Assembly (NCBI GenBank): GCA_018830445.1
Contig: JAHJSN010000088.1
Coordinates: 1 to 41,878 of the forward strand
From: Alphaproteobacteria bacterium
GTDB lineage: Bacteria > Pseudomonadota > Alphaproteobacteria > Rhizobiales > Hyphomicrobiaceae
Direction: 5' to 3'
DNA length: 41,878 bases
Shown here: in pieces, positions 9,647-17,712 of the stretch
How positions within the stretch are numbered: position 1 is the stretch's first letter
Layout: every line of letters begins with the position of its first letter
Notes under the pieces: model-generated
Database searches by the model: none
Seen by the model: the letters and a program-made list of their open reading frames with translations, nothing else
What the model was told of the DNA's origin: nothing
Position numbers and translations under genes: made by a program

Positions 9647-11491
9647 TTGTCTTTTGATTGGAAAAATTTATGGGATGTGGCCTCACAAATCGAAGCGATC
9701 TGGGGATGGGCAGCATTTGTCTTTTTTGTGCTCACCTACATTTCATATCTAGCCTACAGCTATTACCGGGCCGGCAGTTTTCTTAGCAGGGTATTGCTTG
9801 AGCCGGGCGCAGGTCTGCGGCGGGGGGGGCGTAAGATGTGGCTGCTGGCCCGCGCAGATGCCGGCCTTCTTTTTGGTCGACACGCGAGTCGTTTCTCTGC
9901 CGCCCGTCGTCTTGCCGAGCTTGAGATACTCGCCCCCGCTGAGAAGCGGCCCAACCGCAATGACTATTCTCGCGCTGAACTCGACGGATATGTCAAAGAT
10001 CTGAATGCATGGAGGAAGCATCGTTCGGAACGCGAAGCAGGCCTAATCACCAGCTTGCAAGCCGAGTTAAGAGGCCCAAGCAGCCACTTTGAGACTAGCG
10101 GATTTGATCTGTTGGGACGGTGCATTGAGGGTGTGTCCAGCTTGTTGAAAGGGTCGAAGTCGTCCGCGACCTACGAGCCCCCGCACCTGAAAAGCTTTTC
10201 CCATCTCGATGAAAACCGTGATGCCATCAGGCGCTATTTCCTAACGCTCAAAGACATGGATCCTAAGGCCGAACTGAGATTTCTCAGCGAAACCAAGATT
10301 GACATTGGATATGTCGCGCCCCTGTTTCTGTTAACCGGCATACTTAACCGTTTCGACGAAGATGGTGGTTGGAAGCACATTCTTGAAAATTATCGCTCGC
10401 TTGTTGCTGACGACGAGCCGTATTCTATCGAGACGCGAGAGTTGCGTTCCTTTCTGTTTAATTGCTGGTTGTTGTGGGGCCCGAGCATCAGCTTATGCAG
10501 TTGCTCCGCCTGGCGGTGCCCAGCCGAAGCAAATGCGTCCTATCTGCTACAATATGGTTACGGCGACGAGAACCAATCGATCGGAGTTTTCTGGCGCAGC
10601 GATTCCGCCCCAGATGAAATGGAAAGTAACCAGTTATTGCTCCCGCTGCGGTCGGAGCCTGATACGGTCGATCCCCGTATCGGTATTCTGGCGACCGCGC
10701 GTTTGGCGGTCCCGGCGGTGCTGCGCGGCCATTTCCGCTGGGGGCCGGATTATCGGCCAGACCAGATTTGCAGGGCTCAGCAACAGGTGCGAGGAGACCC
10801 CGAGGAACCCAATTCGCGAGGCGGCCGGGTGGTGCTCGAATGCGCTAGTAACCGCGGTCTGATCGCTAACCGTAGTACCTTATCGTCCAACTACTATTCA
10901 GCTTACATTTGGGTGATTTTTGTCATCTGTGACGAAAGGGGTCGGCTGTTCTATCCAAATGCGAATGATGCCTGGAAGAATCTGCTGTGTTTCTTCGAGC
11001 ACGGTAATATAGCCGACGCCACCACGTTTCAGGCACTAAAAGAGTACTTGATTGCAAAGGTCAACAACTCTCTCTCTGAGATTCTTGAACGCGAGCGGAT
11101 TCTCGGGAAGCCGATAAAGATCGTCTATGCCTGCGCCCTCGACGATACAAATTGTTCCGCCGAAGGGAAAACGTTGTTTCCTCCCAGCTCGCACGAACGA
11201 GTCGAGCCATGCGCAAGTCTGTCGGAGTCCGATCGGACTCGACTTGAAAATACGCTTTCCACAAAGAAAGAGCGGATCGTGGACATACTCGCTGAACAGA
11301 TACTGACGACAGACATTTCTGGCAAGCCTGTACACCCCGTTCTCGCGGAAGCAGTAGCGTCCGGACACCTTATTCTGCCAGTGATCGCCAACGCTGATGA
11401 ACTAGATTGGGGGGAAGTCAATTTCTCGTCGTGTTCTCTGCCCCAGATTGTTGACGATTTTTATCATGCGCTCGGGCAGCCAGGGACCTGA
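9647..11491 (+). CDS. Membrane-anchored protein of unknown family
   Basis: I do not recognise this 614-aa protein. One strong membrane segment lies at about residues 21-42 (WAAFVFFVLTYISYLAYSYY), so most of the protein should be cytosolic behind an N-terminal anchor. A basic region follows (residues 57-130). Further on there is a Cys-rich patch (LLWGPSISLCSCSAWRCPAE) and a YGYGDEN segment. The last 200 residues look soluble and alpha/beta. The start is TTG 9647, set by the strong GGAGGGGGG at 9632-9641; an ATG start is not available nearby. The low GC matches the upstream GNAT gene, so both probably arrived together as one unit. A role in defence or stress is possible but unsupported. Confidence 0.8.
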   Translation: MSFDWKNLWDVASQIEAIWGWAAFVFFVLTYISYLAYSYYRAGSFLSRVLLEPGAGLRRGGRKMWLLARADAGLLFGRHASRFSAARRLAELEILAPAEKRPNRNDYSRAELDGYVKDLNAWRKHRSEREAGLITSLQAELRGPSSHFETSGFDLLGRCIEGVSSLLKGSKSSATYEPPHLKSFSHLDENRDAIRRYFLTLKDMDPKAELRFLSETKIDIGYVAPLFLLTGILNRFDEDGGWKHILENYRSLVADDEPYSIETRELRSFLFNCWLLWGPSISLCSCSAWRCPAEANASYLLQYGYGDENQSIGVFWRSDSAPDEMESNQLLLPLRSEPDTVDPRIGILATARLAVPAVLRGHFRWGPDYRPDQICRAQQQVRGDPEEPNSRGGRVVLECASNRGLIANRSTLSSNYYSAYIWVIFVICDERGRLFYPNANDAWKNLLCFFEHGNIADATTFQALKEYLIAKVNNSLSEILERERILGKPIKIVYACALDDTNCSAEGKTLFPPSSHERVEPCASLSESDRTRLENTLSTKKERIVDILAEQILTTDISGKPVHPVLAEAVASGHLILPVIANADELDWGEVNFSSCSLPQIVDDFYHALGQPGT

Positions 11492-11566
11492 ATTCATGCC
11501 ACAGCTGACCTTGGTCTGAGCACCGGCTCGGTTCCGGCGAGTCCTTGCAATTCCAACGCGGTTACA

Positions 11567-12025
11567 ATGAACCGAAACAAAGCAGCCAAATGCTCCTACA
11601 ACCTCGCCCGGTTCGTCGAAGCACAGCGGCCGGTGTACGATGACGTACGCGGTGAATTGCGCGCAGGGTGCAAGCGGACCCACTGGATGTGGTTCGTCTT
11701 CCCGCAGATCGCCGGATTGGGCCACAGCCCCATTGCGCGGCACTTCTCGATCGCCACCATCGACGAGGCAAAGGCCTTCCTCGCCCATCCCCAGCTCGGT
11801 CCCCGTCTGGCCGAATGCACGAGGCTCACCCTCGGCGTGAGCGGCAAATCCGCCGAGCGGATTTTCGGCACACCCGACTGGATGAAGTTCCGCTCTTCCA
11901 TGACGCTGTTCGCGGAGGCAGCCAGCGGCGCAAGCGTGTTCGCCGAAGCTCTGGAGAAATATTTCAACGGTGAACCCGATGCGGCGACGCTTGCAATCCT
12001 CGCCCGGCTTCGCAACGGCAGTTAA
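11567..12025 (+). CDS. DUF1810 family protein
   Basis: A 152-aa soluble protein of the DUF1810 family. The family signature is present: YNLARFVEAQ near the N-terminus, THWMWFVFPQIAGLG, then the LxHP.LG.RL.E block (AHPQLGPRLAECTRL) and the C-terminal TPDWMKFRSSMTLF. The length is normal for the family. Its function is not known. It is convergent with the LprI-like gene, and the stops are only 8 bp apart. High GC returns here, so the native chromosome resumes after the island. Confidence 0.93.
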   Translation: MNRNKAAKCSYNLARFVEAQRPVYDDVRGELRAGCKRTHWMWFVFPQIAGLGHSPIARHFSIATIDEAKAFLAHPQLGPRLAECTRLTLGVSGKSAERIFGTPDWMKFRSSMTLFAEAASGASVFAEALEKYFNGEPDAATLAILARLRNGS

Positions 12026-12032
12026 GCCGTCC

Positions 12033-12527
12033 TCATGGCGCGATCGCCGCTTCGTCGAGTTCGAGCGCGCGTATTGCCGTTGTCTCCATGAAGCAGCTCG
12101 TCGACATCACGCCGGCCATCGTGCCGCCTTCATAAAGCATGTAGGGCAGTTCGCACTTTTCTTTCCGCCACGCGATCCAGCTCCGCTGCATAGCCTGCAG
12201 TTTCTTTGCATTTTGATCGGAGAAATTCCTCATAAGCTGCTGGTAGCGATCGTTCAGGATATCGTCCCGGTAGGCGTTCTCGCGGGTCAAGCAGTCCTTG
12301 ATGCCTGCATTGCTCGCCATTTCGGGTTGGCGCTCGCACACCTGCGCGGCGGCGCCGATGCAAACACGGGCATGCTGGGAGTTCTTCTGTGCCTTTGCGA
12401 TGCACGAATCGATTTCGGCCATGTCGGCGCGCGTGTAGCCGGCTCGCGAAGCGGCCTCGGCCGTGCCGCTGCCGGCGATCAGGCAGGCGACGGCCCCAAT
12501 GACGGCGGAACGGAATAATTTGAACAT
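12033..12527 (-). CDS. LprI-like (DUF1311) secreted protein
   Basis: A 164-aa exported protein with a clear signal peptide (residues 1-25, cut near AEA-AS). The mature part has six cysteines that could form disulfides and the family motif LQAMQRSWIAWRKEKCE near residue 115. The DUF1311 family includes the lysozyme inhibitor LprI of Mycobacterium, but many members have no tested role, so lysozyme inhibition is only a possibility. It starts at ATG 12527. Confidence 0.88.
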   Translation of the reverse strand: MFKLFRSAVIGAVACLIAGSGTAEAASRAGYTRADMAEIDSCIAKAQKNSQHARVCIGAAAQVCERQPEMASNAGIKDCLTRENAYRDDILNDRYQQLMRNFSDQNAKKLQAMQRSWIAWRKEKCELPYMLYEGGTMAGVMSTSCFMETTAIRALELDEAAIAP

Positions 12528-12663
12528 GAATTGGCCTCCAGGCTGTATCGCAGGTATCAGCGTATTCGGAGAATATTTGTCATGCTCCGATTGGTAAAGC
12601 GTGCGGGACTTGCCTGTCCCGCCCTCGATTGAGCACGGTCAACTATCCGCTCGATCTGATCGG

Positions 12664-12680
12664 CTAGTGTTCTGGCTCAA
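12664..12680. repeat. Half copy B of the GTGTTCY family
   Basis: CTAGTGTTCTGG followed by CTCAA resembles the left end of the copy at 41807-41878 (CTAGTGTTCTGGGTCAAA). No right arm is present, so this is a truncated copy. It lies 12 bp before the full copy C. Confidence 0.65.
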
Positions 12681-12691
12681 CTGACGACAGG

Positions 12692-12760
12692 CCCTAGTGT
12701 TCCGACTCTGACATATGGTTCCCTGCCGGGAACCTGAATGTCAGAGTCGGAACACTAGGG
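12692..12760. repeat. Palindromic repeat, copy C
   Basis: A 69-bp near-perfect palindrome. The arms run CCCTAGTGTTCCGACTCTGA... and ...TCAGAGTCGGAACACTAGGG, with an inner GGTTCCC-TGCC-GGGAACC hairpin. The core GGTTCCCTGCCGGG is found in the reverse direction inside the copy at 30231-30291. It can form a long cruciform or RNA hairpin. Confidence 0.95.
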
Positions 12761-12860
12761 TTCTCGATCAGACGCTTGCCTGCGGGCGAAGGTCGGCAAG
12801 CGACTGAGAATCCAGCGCACAAACGATGACCTGCCTGGAGTTGCGCATATAAATAGTGCC

Positions 12861-13112
12861 ATGGCGATATTCGCCCGGCCGAAAGCAAGGATGAAACTGG
12901 TAAAGCCCATGGACAAGCTACTGCGCGATCAGGGATTCCTGATTCACCTCATCGTCTACATCTCCGTCATGATCTTGTTGTTCATTATCGACATGATGAC
13001 GAGTCCGGGAAGTTATTGGTTCCAATGGCCGCTGCTCGGCTGGGGCATTGGCGTTCTCGGCCATGGCTTCCTGGCCTATCAGCAGATCCGTCGCCGGCAG
13101 CCCGGCGCATGA
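12861..13112 (+). CDS. 2TM-domain small membrane protein
   Basis: A protein of up to 83 aa with two hydrophobic segments: GFLIHLIVYISVMILLFIID and the family-typical WFQWPLLGWGIGVLGHGF. This matches the bacterial 2TM domain, which occurs alone or fused to kinases and regulators; its role is not known. The start could be ATG 12861 (MAIF) or ATG 12891 (MKLVK), the latter behind AAAGCAAGG. A strong palindromic repeat lies 100 bp upstream. Confidence 0.82.
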   Translation: MAIFARPKARMKLVKPMDKLLRDQGFLIHLIVYISVMILLFIIDMMTSPGSYWFQWPLLGWGIGVLGHGFLAYQQIRRRQPGA

Positions 13113-13338
13113 ATGGCGCCTGCGGGTGCCGACGGCATTGCGGCATCCGGCCTCTCCCGACGATCGCCTGCGAAGGTCACTGTAAGTAACTAGGCGTCTA
13201 TTTTCAGTTTCGAGCAAATCAAGATTGAGATAACGCACCGTGCGTCGAGGCATCGTAAGATGAAATCCGGAACAGGGACACATTAAATCCAGATTCCACT
13301 GCGACCAGGAATGCGAGGGAATACGCAGTTCGGATCGC
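13113..13338. other. Intergenic region, nothing recognised
   Basis: About 225 bp that should hold the promoter of the J-domain gene. I see no repeat, hairpin with T-run or operator. Confidence 0.5.
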
Positions 13339-14703
13339 ATGCGAGATCTTTACAAAATACTCGGTGTCGGCAGGGGCGCTGACGCAAAGGCCATCGCCAA
13401 GGCATACAAGGCGCTCGCCAAGCGGCTGCATCCCGACGTGAATCCAACCGGGACTGCCGGAGGTGCGGCTGATGATGCCGCCACGGCATCCGATGATCTG
13501 CGCGACGTCATCGAAGCCTATCAAGTGCTTTCCAAGCCCGACAAGCGGTCCGCCTATGACGCGTCATGGATGGATGGCAGTGAGAATCGGCATCGTCGCA
13601 TTCTTCTTATGTCGGCGATGATTGTCATGGCCGCTTCAGTCACCGTTTCGAGCCTTTCGTTAGCCTATTTCTGGCGCGCAGAACTGCTCGCCGAGCGGCG
13701 CAATGCGGATGCTACGCCATCGCCATCGCCATCGCCATCGCCATCGCCATCGCCAACGCCAACGCCAACGCCAACGCTAAGGGATCTGCCCGAAGCGCTG
13801 CGTTCCCCTCGAAGTGAGTCCGCCGCATCCGCGCCGCCTCCGCCTGTGCTGCCGGCCGATCCGCCTGGAACTGCTGTCTCCATTCCAGCTTCCAGCGGAC
13901 GCCAAGTAGACTTGCCTGCTCCGGTCACCGCGTCGTCGCCTGCGGCAAGCGAGGTCCAATGCGTAATGGGTCCGGCGCGCGTTGCCCGCGCGTTGACGGC
14001 TCTGTCGGCGCCGAAGGCCGAAGAGATAATCCGTTTTGAAGTTCTCAAAACCGCCGCATCCGCGCCGGTTTACGGCCCTGAGCCCCATAACATCACGGCA
14101 ATCGAACCGCCACGGCCTGTCATTTCCGAGGTCGATCCGAAGGCTCGGACATTCGCGGCCCGGCAGGAAGCCATTCCGTTGCCCCAGCGGCAGCCCTCGG
14201 AGTCTCCGCGCGTATCCGGTCTCGTATTCACCAAGCAACAGGCAGCCGCACTGATAACGAAGTGGTATCTCACAAGTGACGGGCGTGACCGGCGCACACT
14301 GCTCAAACTCTATTGTCACCACGTCGATTTCTGGGGTGACCGGGCCATGTCGAAAAGCGCGGTGATCGACCAGATCACCGACTTCGCCGACCGCTGGCCT
14401 GTTCGTACCTACAAGCTTCAGCCCCGTTCCCTGGAGCTGGCCCCCGCCGGCCACAAGCAACGCTTTGAGGCCGATTTCACGTACGAATTTAGAGTGTCGG
14501 GGGGGCATGGATTTGGCGGTGCTGCGGGGCTTGCCCGTGGCCGCCTCGCCATCGAGCGTCAAAACGGCCGCTGGCGGATCTGCGCGGAGGAAGGCCAGGT
14601 CCTGAAGCGGTATTCAGCAACTTCCGGCGCCGCGGCTAAAGGTGCAACCTATTACGCCAACCCACAGCGGATGGACACCCACCGGATCCTCTTCGGCGAC
14701 TGA
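13339..14703 (+). CDS. Membrane-anchored J-domain protein with a C-terminal NTF2-like domain
   Basis: A 454-aa protein. Residues 1-77 form a DnaJ J-domain with the HPD triad at 31-33, needed to stimulate Hsp70 ATPase. A membrane segment lies at about 88-112, so the J-domain should face the cytosol and the rest the periplasm. Then comes a low-complexity linker with (PS)n(PT)n at 127-146, encoded by hexanucleotide repeats, and about 130 proline/alanine-rich residues. The C-terminal 150 residues (ITKWYLTSDGRDRRTLLKLY ... GRWRICAEEGQVLKRY) look like an NTF2-like fold. The architecture suggests a factor that links DnaK to a periplasmic or envelope process, but this is inference. ATG start, no close operon partner. 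Confidence 0.85.
   Translation: MRDLYKILGVGRGADAKAIAKAYKALAKRLHPDVNPTGTAGGAADDAATASDDLRDVIEAYQVLSKPDKRSAYDASWMDGSENRHRRILLMSAMIVMAASVTVSSLSLAYFWRAELLAERRNADATPSPSPSPSPSPSPTPTPTPTLRDLPEALRSPRSESAASAPPPPVLPADPPGTAVSIPASSGRQVDLPAPVTASSPAASEVQCVMGPARVARALTALSAPKAEEIIRFEVLKTAASAPVYGPEPHNITAIEPPRPVISEVDPKARTFAARQEAIPLPQRQPSESPRVSGLVFTKQQAAALITKWYLTSDGRDRRTLLKLYCHHVDFWGDRAMSKSAVIDQITDFADRWPVRTYKLQPRSLELAPAGHKQRFEADFTYEFRVSGGHGFGGAAGLARGRLAIERQNGRWRICAEEGQVLKRYSATSGAAAKGATYYANPQRMDTHRILFGD
13716..13777 (+). repeat. In-frame hexanucleotide microsatellite
   Basis: Tandem CCATCG units followed by CCAACG units, about ten in total, encoding (Pro-Ser)n then (Pro-Thr)n in the linker of the J-domain protein. 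Slippage in 6-bp steps would keep the frame and change only linker length. Confidence 0.95.
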
Positions 14704-14894
14704 AATTACGGCCAGAATCCCGATTCTTCCGGATTTTTTCAACCCTGTTCCTAACGAAACAGCGCTCCCCCTTGCATCAGCGCATGTTGTGGGCACACCG
14801 GCAGCGCCAAAGCGCATTAACCGATCAAACAACACGAACCCAACCAGCAATAGTGGCGGGTTATACAACAAGACAGACAACGGGATTTTTCAAC

Positions 14895-15731
14895 ATGTCA
14901 CGCATCGCACTGAGCTCGAAATGCCTCGCCATCGGCACCGCACTTATCTGGTCGGCCTCCGCCTTCGCCGCGGATGATCCAAGAGGCGTTTGGTTCGATC
15001 ACGACGGTCGCGGCGCAGTCGAGATCAAGGACTGCCAGAAGGGCGCGGGCCTCTGCGGTTTCGTCGTCCACGTCAAGGAAAAGAAGCATGAGGACCGCTG
15101 CGGTACGCAGATCCTCGGCAATGTGACATCCAATGGCGGAGGCTGGATCTACTCGCCGAGCCGTGGAAAAAAATACACCGTCCGCCTCAACCAGCTGAGC
15201 GACGACAAGCTGCGTGTCGTCGGCAACGCCTCTTCGAGCTTCTTCTCGAAGACTTTTACCTGGAAGCGCGCTCCCGAAGATATCGCGCTTTGCGGTAAGT
15301 ACGCTGCTGCCACGAGCGCCGCGAAGGAAACCAAGACCGCGCCTGCCGTGGAGCGCAAGATAACCCGCAAAACCACTCGCAAGGTCGAGCGCGACATCGT
15401 CCGCCGCGACGAAGAATTCCTCGACGAGAAGCCGCGCCGCGCCGTCCGCAAGGAGTTACCCTCAATTGCCGCCCGCGAGGAGGCTGAATTGGAGCGCAAC
15501 GCAGTCGAACCCGAGGTCGAAGCCGAACAAGAAATCCGCGATGACAAGGAGCTTGGCGCCGTCGTCGACGAAGAAGCTGAGCCCGGCGAAGCCCCGGTTG
15601 AAAATGAAGTGACCGAAGTCATCGACAAGCTGATCGACAAGGCGAACGAGTACACCGGCAAGATGAAGCGCAAGTGCAAGTTCCGCATTCCCTACGTCGA
15701 CAAGGTCGTGATGATCCCCTGCGGAGACTGA
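14895..15731 (+). CDS. DUF2147 exported protein with a charged C-terminal tail
   Basis: A 278-aa secreted protein. The signal peptide ends at ...SASAFAADD. Residues 26-130 form a DUF2147 domain, with the typical opening DPRGVWFDHDGRGAVEIKDC, conserved cysteines and the GNVTSNGGGWIYSPSRGKKY segment; this domain is a lipocalin-like beta-barrel of unknown ligand. The remaining 150 residues are a very charged tail rich in Glu, Arg and Lys, probably extended or coiled, ending in a short cysteine-containing block (KCKFRIPYVDK). ATG 14895 is chosen because it directly precedes the signal peptide; an upstream in-frame start at 14772 adds non-signal residues. A strong terminator follows the gene. Confidence 0.88.
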   Translation: MSRIALSSKCLAIGTALIWSASAFAADDPRGVWFDHDGRGAVEIKDCQKGAGLCGFVVHVKEKKHEDRCGTQILGNVTSNGGGWIYSPSRGKKYTVRLNQLSDDKLRVVGNASSSFFSKTFTWKRAPEDIALCGKYAAATSAAKETKTAPAVERKITRKTTRKVERDIVRRDEEFLDEKPRRAVRKELPSIAAREEAELERNAVEPEVEAEQEIRDDKELGAVVDEEAEPGEAPVENEVTEVIDKLIDKANEYTGKMKRKCKFRIPYVDKVVMIPCGD

Positions 15732-15752
15732 CCCCCTTGCTTCGCAGACCCG

Positions 15753-15786
15753 ATGGGCGCCGGTTATCAAACCGGCGCCCATTTTC
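15753..15786 (+). terminator. Rho-independent terminator after the DUF2147 gene
   Basis: A perfect 13-bp stem, ATGGGCGCCGGTT paired with AACCGGCGCCCAT across the loop ATCA, followed by a short TTT run. It begins 22 bp after the DUF2147 stop. Confidence 0.9.
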
Positions 15787-15849
15787 AGTGACAGTTCATC
15801 TTGAAATCTGCATTTTCAAGGGGTTCGGACTGAACGCACGAGGTTTGAG

Positions 15850-16143
15850 ATGAAACAGCAAATTGCGCTCTTCGCAATTCTCGCGGCAGGCGCACTGTCG
15901 TCGGCGCCAACACCTGCGGCCGCCTGCGCCTGCTGCGGCACCTGGCAGGTCACCAACGTCGCCGCCGAAGACGTTCTCAATATGCGCGCCGGCCCAAGCG
16001 CCAGTTACGCCAAGGTCGGCGAGATACCATCCGGCACCGCCTGCGTCATCAAGACTGGCGGCTGCGTCGCCAACTGGTGCCGCGTCAGCTACGCGGACAT
16101 GACCGGCTGGGTGAATGTCAAATACCTTCGCTACAAGAAGTAG
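15850..16143 (+). CDS. Secreted bacterial SH3 (SH3b) protein
   Basis: A 97-aa exported protein: a signal peptide (cut near AAA-CAC), then one SH3b domain. The typical VLNMRAGPSASYAKVGEIPS and WCRVSYADMTGWVNVKYL blocks are both present. Six cysteines in the mature part suggest disulfides. SH3b domains often bind peptidoglycan or proteins in the periplasm; the partner is not known. A tandem duplication of 17 bp follows the stop. Confidence 0.88.
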   Translation: MKQQIALFAILAAGALSSAPTPAAACACCGTWQVTNVAAEDVLNMRAGPSASYAKVGEIPSGTACVIKTGGCVANWCRVSYADMTGWVNVKYLRYKK

Positions 16144-16152
16144 CCGGCGGCA

Positions 16153-16186
16153 CGCCGGTCGTTCCGCATCGCCGGTCGTTCCGCAT
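16153..16186 (+). repeat. Tandem 17-bp duplication
   Basis: CGCCGGTCGTTCCGCAT occurs twice back to back just after the SH3b gene. It is a simple recent duplication with no visible role. Confidence 0.9.
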
Positions 16187-16269
16187 CGCAGGTGGGGCCG
16201 CGCAACCCGCCGCTCCTGCCCGCCATTAGAACTTGGCAAGACGTTCGTTCACCGGATTGAGAGCTGGCA

Positions 16270-16336
16270 ATAAGGTGACGCTCCCAACGAGGGCTCATTG
16301 GGAGCGCCGGGGACCGCGGCCTGCGGTCCCGTTTTT
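16270..16336 (+). ncRNA. Possible small RNA or structured 3' leader
   Basis: Two strong hairpins sit in tandem: CGCTCCCAA/TTGGGAGCG (16279-16306, loop CGAGGGCTCA) and GGGACCGC/GCGGTCCC (16310-16330), the second followed by G and five T. There is no reading frame across them. This arrangement is typical of intergenic trans-acting sRNAs, but it could also be the 3' end of the SH3b transcript 130 bp upstream. The 5' end is not defined. Confidence 0.5.
16310..16336 (+). terminator. Rho-independent terminator
   Basis: An 8-bp perfect GC-rich stem (GGGACCGC/GCGGTCCC) with a 5-nt loop GGCCT and the tail GTTTTT. It is one of the cleanest terminators in the window. Confidence 0.88.
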
Positions 16337-16662
16337 CGCATCGGCCCAGCTCTATCAAGCGGGGGATTGAAGCGAGCCTGATGCGAACTCGAGAGACGTG
16401 GTCGATCGGGATCGATGCCCGCCTTGAAATATCTAGGCACGCGAAATCCGGCGAGTCAAAGTATTCAGGACAATTTATCTGATGCTGCACTATAGATAAC
16501 CACGGCACTTAATGTATTGGCGAACAAGTATGCATCACTTGCCAAAACGGTATGCAAGAAGATCTTCGTTTAGGCATATGCTCAGGCGTCCGAAGTTTGC
16601 ACGCTGGCGTTTCACCGGTTCGGCCCCCGGCCTTGCCGCGCCTTTTCCATTCGGCTATCTAA

Positions 16663-16679
16663 TTTAGAGTCGTTCTAAT
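16663..16679. promoter_or_regulatory. ICE-like Irr operator upstream of mbfA
   Basis: TTTAGAGTCGTTCTAAT lies 14 bp before the mbfA start. It resembles the rhizobial iron control element (TTTAGA-N-TTCTAA type) bound by Irr, which is known to repress mbfA in Bradyrhizobium and Agrobacterium. The match is by eye. Confidence 0.65.
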
Positions 16680-16692
16680 CAAAGGGGCAGCC

Positions 16693-17673
16693 ATGATTCC
16701 AGGTTTTGGTTTGGGACGTCGCCAGTTCGCGGATCTTTCCGAGCAGGAAGTTTTGGCGCTGGCGATTTCCTCCGAGGAGGACGACGCACGGATTTATCGA
16801 TCTTACGCCGAACGGCTCCGCAATGAATTTCCCGATACCGCCAAGGTCTTCGAAGGCATGGCCGCCGAAGAGGACGACCACCGCACACGCCTCATCAACC
16901 TCCACAAGAAGCGCTTTGGCGAAACAATTCCACTGATCAGGCGTGAGCACGTCGCCGGGTATTATGCCCGCCGCCCGGTCTGGCTGATTGAAAATCTAGG
17001 CATTGAGCGGATCCGCGAAGAAGCTTCCGGCATGGAGCGGGAAGCCCGCAATTTCTATCTGAAGGCGGCGAAAGTTACGACAGATGCCGACACGCGCAAG
17101 CTTCTGGGTGACCTGGCGGCAGCCGAGGCCGGCCACCAGAAGGCGGCAGAACGGCTCGAACAGGAACATCTGACCGAAGACGTGCGTGAGGAAGAAGCCC
17201 GCGCCGCCCACCGCCAGTTTGTCCTGACCTGGGTGCAGCCGGGCCTTGCGGGATTGATGGACGGCTCGGTTTCCACGCTCGCCCCGATTTTCGCGACAGC
17301 CTTTGCCACCCACGATACCTGGACGACATTCCTCGTTGGTCTCGCCGCATCGATAGGCGCCGGGATCTCGATGGGCTTCACCGAGGCAGCCTCCGATGAC
17401 GGCGAAATCTCCGGCCGCGGTTCGCCGACAAAGCGCGGCTTTGCCTCGGGCATCATGACGACCGTCGGCGGCCTCGGCCACGCGCTGCCGTATCTCATTC
17501 CGGATTTCTGGACGGCAACGACGATCGCGTTTGCCATCGTTTTCATCGAGCTTTGGGCCATCGCCTGGATACAGAACAAATACATGGATACGCCGTTCTT
17601 CCGGGCGGCCTTCCAGGTCGTACTCGGCGGCGCACTTGTCTTTGCCACCGGGATTTTGATCGGCAGCGCCTGA
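16693..17673 (+). CDS. mbfA: Membrane-bound ferritin / iron exporter MbfA
   Basis: A 326-aa inner-membrane protein that exports iron and protects against iron and peroxide stress in rhizobia. The N-terminal 165 residues are a ferritin-like four-helix region with di-iron E-x-x-H ligands visible in AISSEEDDARIY, MAAEEDDHRTRL and AAAEAGHQKAAERL. The C-terminal half is a VIT1/CCC1-like membrane domain with the typical GLMDGSVSTLAPIFA and GAGISMGFTEAASDDG segments. Length and order of domains match MbfA. ATG 16693 follows AAAGGGG. An ICE-like box upstream predicts control by Irr. The neighbouring genes (NsrR regulon) also answer to iron or nitrosative stress. Confidence 0.95.
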   Translation: MIPGFGLGRRQFADLSEQEVLALAISSEEDDARIYRSYAERLRNEFPDTAKVFEGMAAEEDDHRTRLINLHKKRFGETIPLIRREHVAGYYARRPVWLIENLGIERIREEASGMEREARNFYLKAAKVTTDADTRKLLGDLAAAEAGHQKAAERLEQEHLTEDVREEEARAAHRQFVLTWVQPGLAGLMDGSVSTLAPIFATAFATHDTWTTFLVGLAASIGAGISMGFTEAASDDGEISGRGSPTKRGFASGIMTTVGGLGHALPYLIPDFWTATTIAFAIVFIELWAIAWIQNKYMDTPFFRAAFQVVLGGALVFATGILIGSA

Positions 17674-17712
17674 GCCGGCGGCGTTATGTATGATGCGGGT
17701 TGCCCGATCGGG

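Larger units (their letters stand above)
12528..12860. other. Intergenic region with hairpins and repeats
   Basis: No gene is seen. It holds a GCGGGAC/GTCCCGC stem at 12603-12622 without a T-run, a half copy of the palindromic repeat at 12664-12680 and a full copy at 12692-12760. Confidence 0.7.

Noticed and set aside
12603-12622. GCGGGAC/GTCCCGC hairpin as a terminator
   Set aside because: It has no T-run on either strand and lies upstream of the LprI-like gene rather than after a gene.
12694-12758. CTAG at both ends of the palindromes as a target-site duplication of an IS5-like MITE
   Set aside because: In copy A the ends are CTCG and CGAG, which pair as an inverted repeat but are not a direct duplication, so CTAG is better seen as part of the element.
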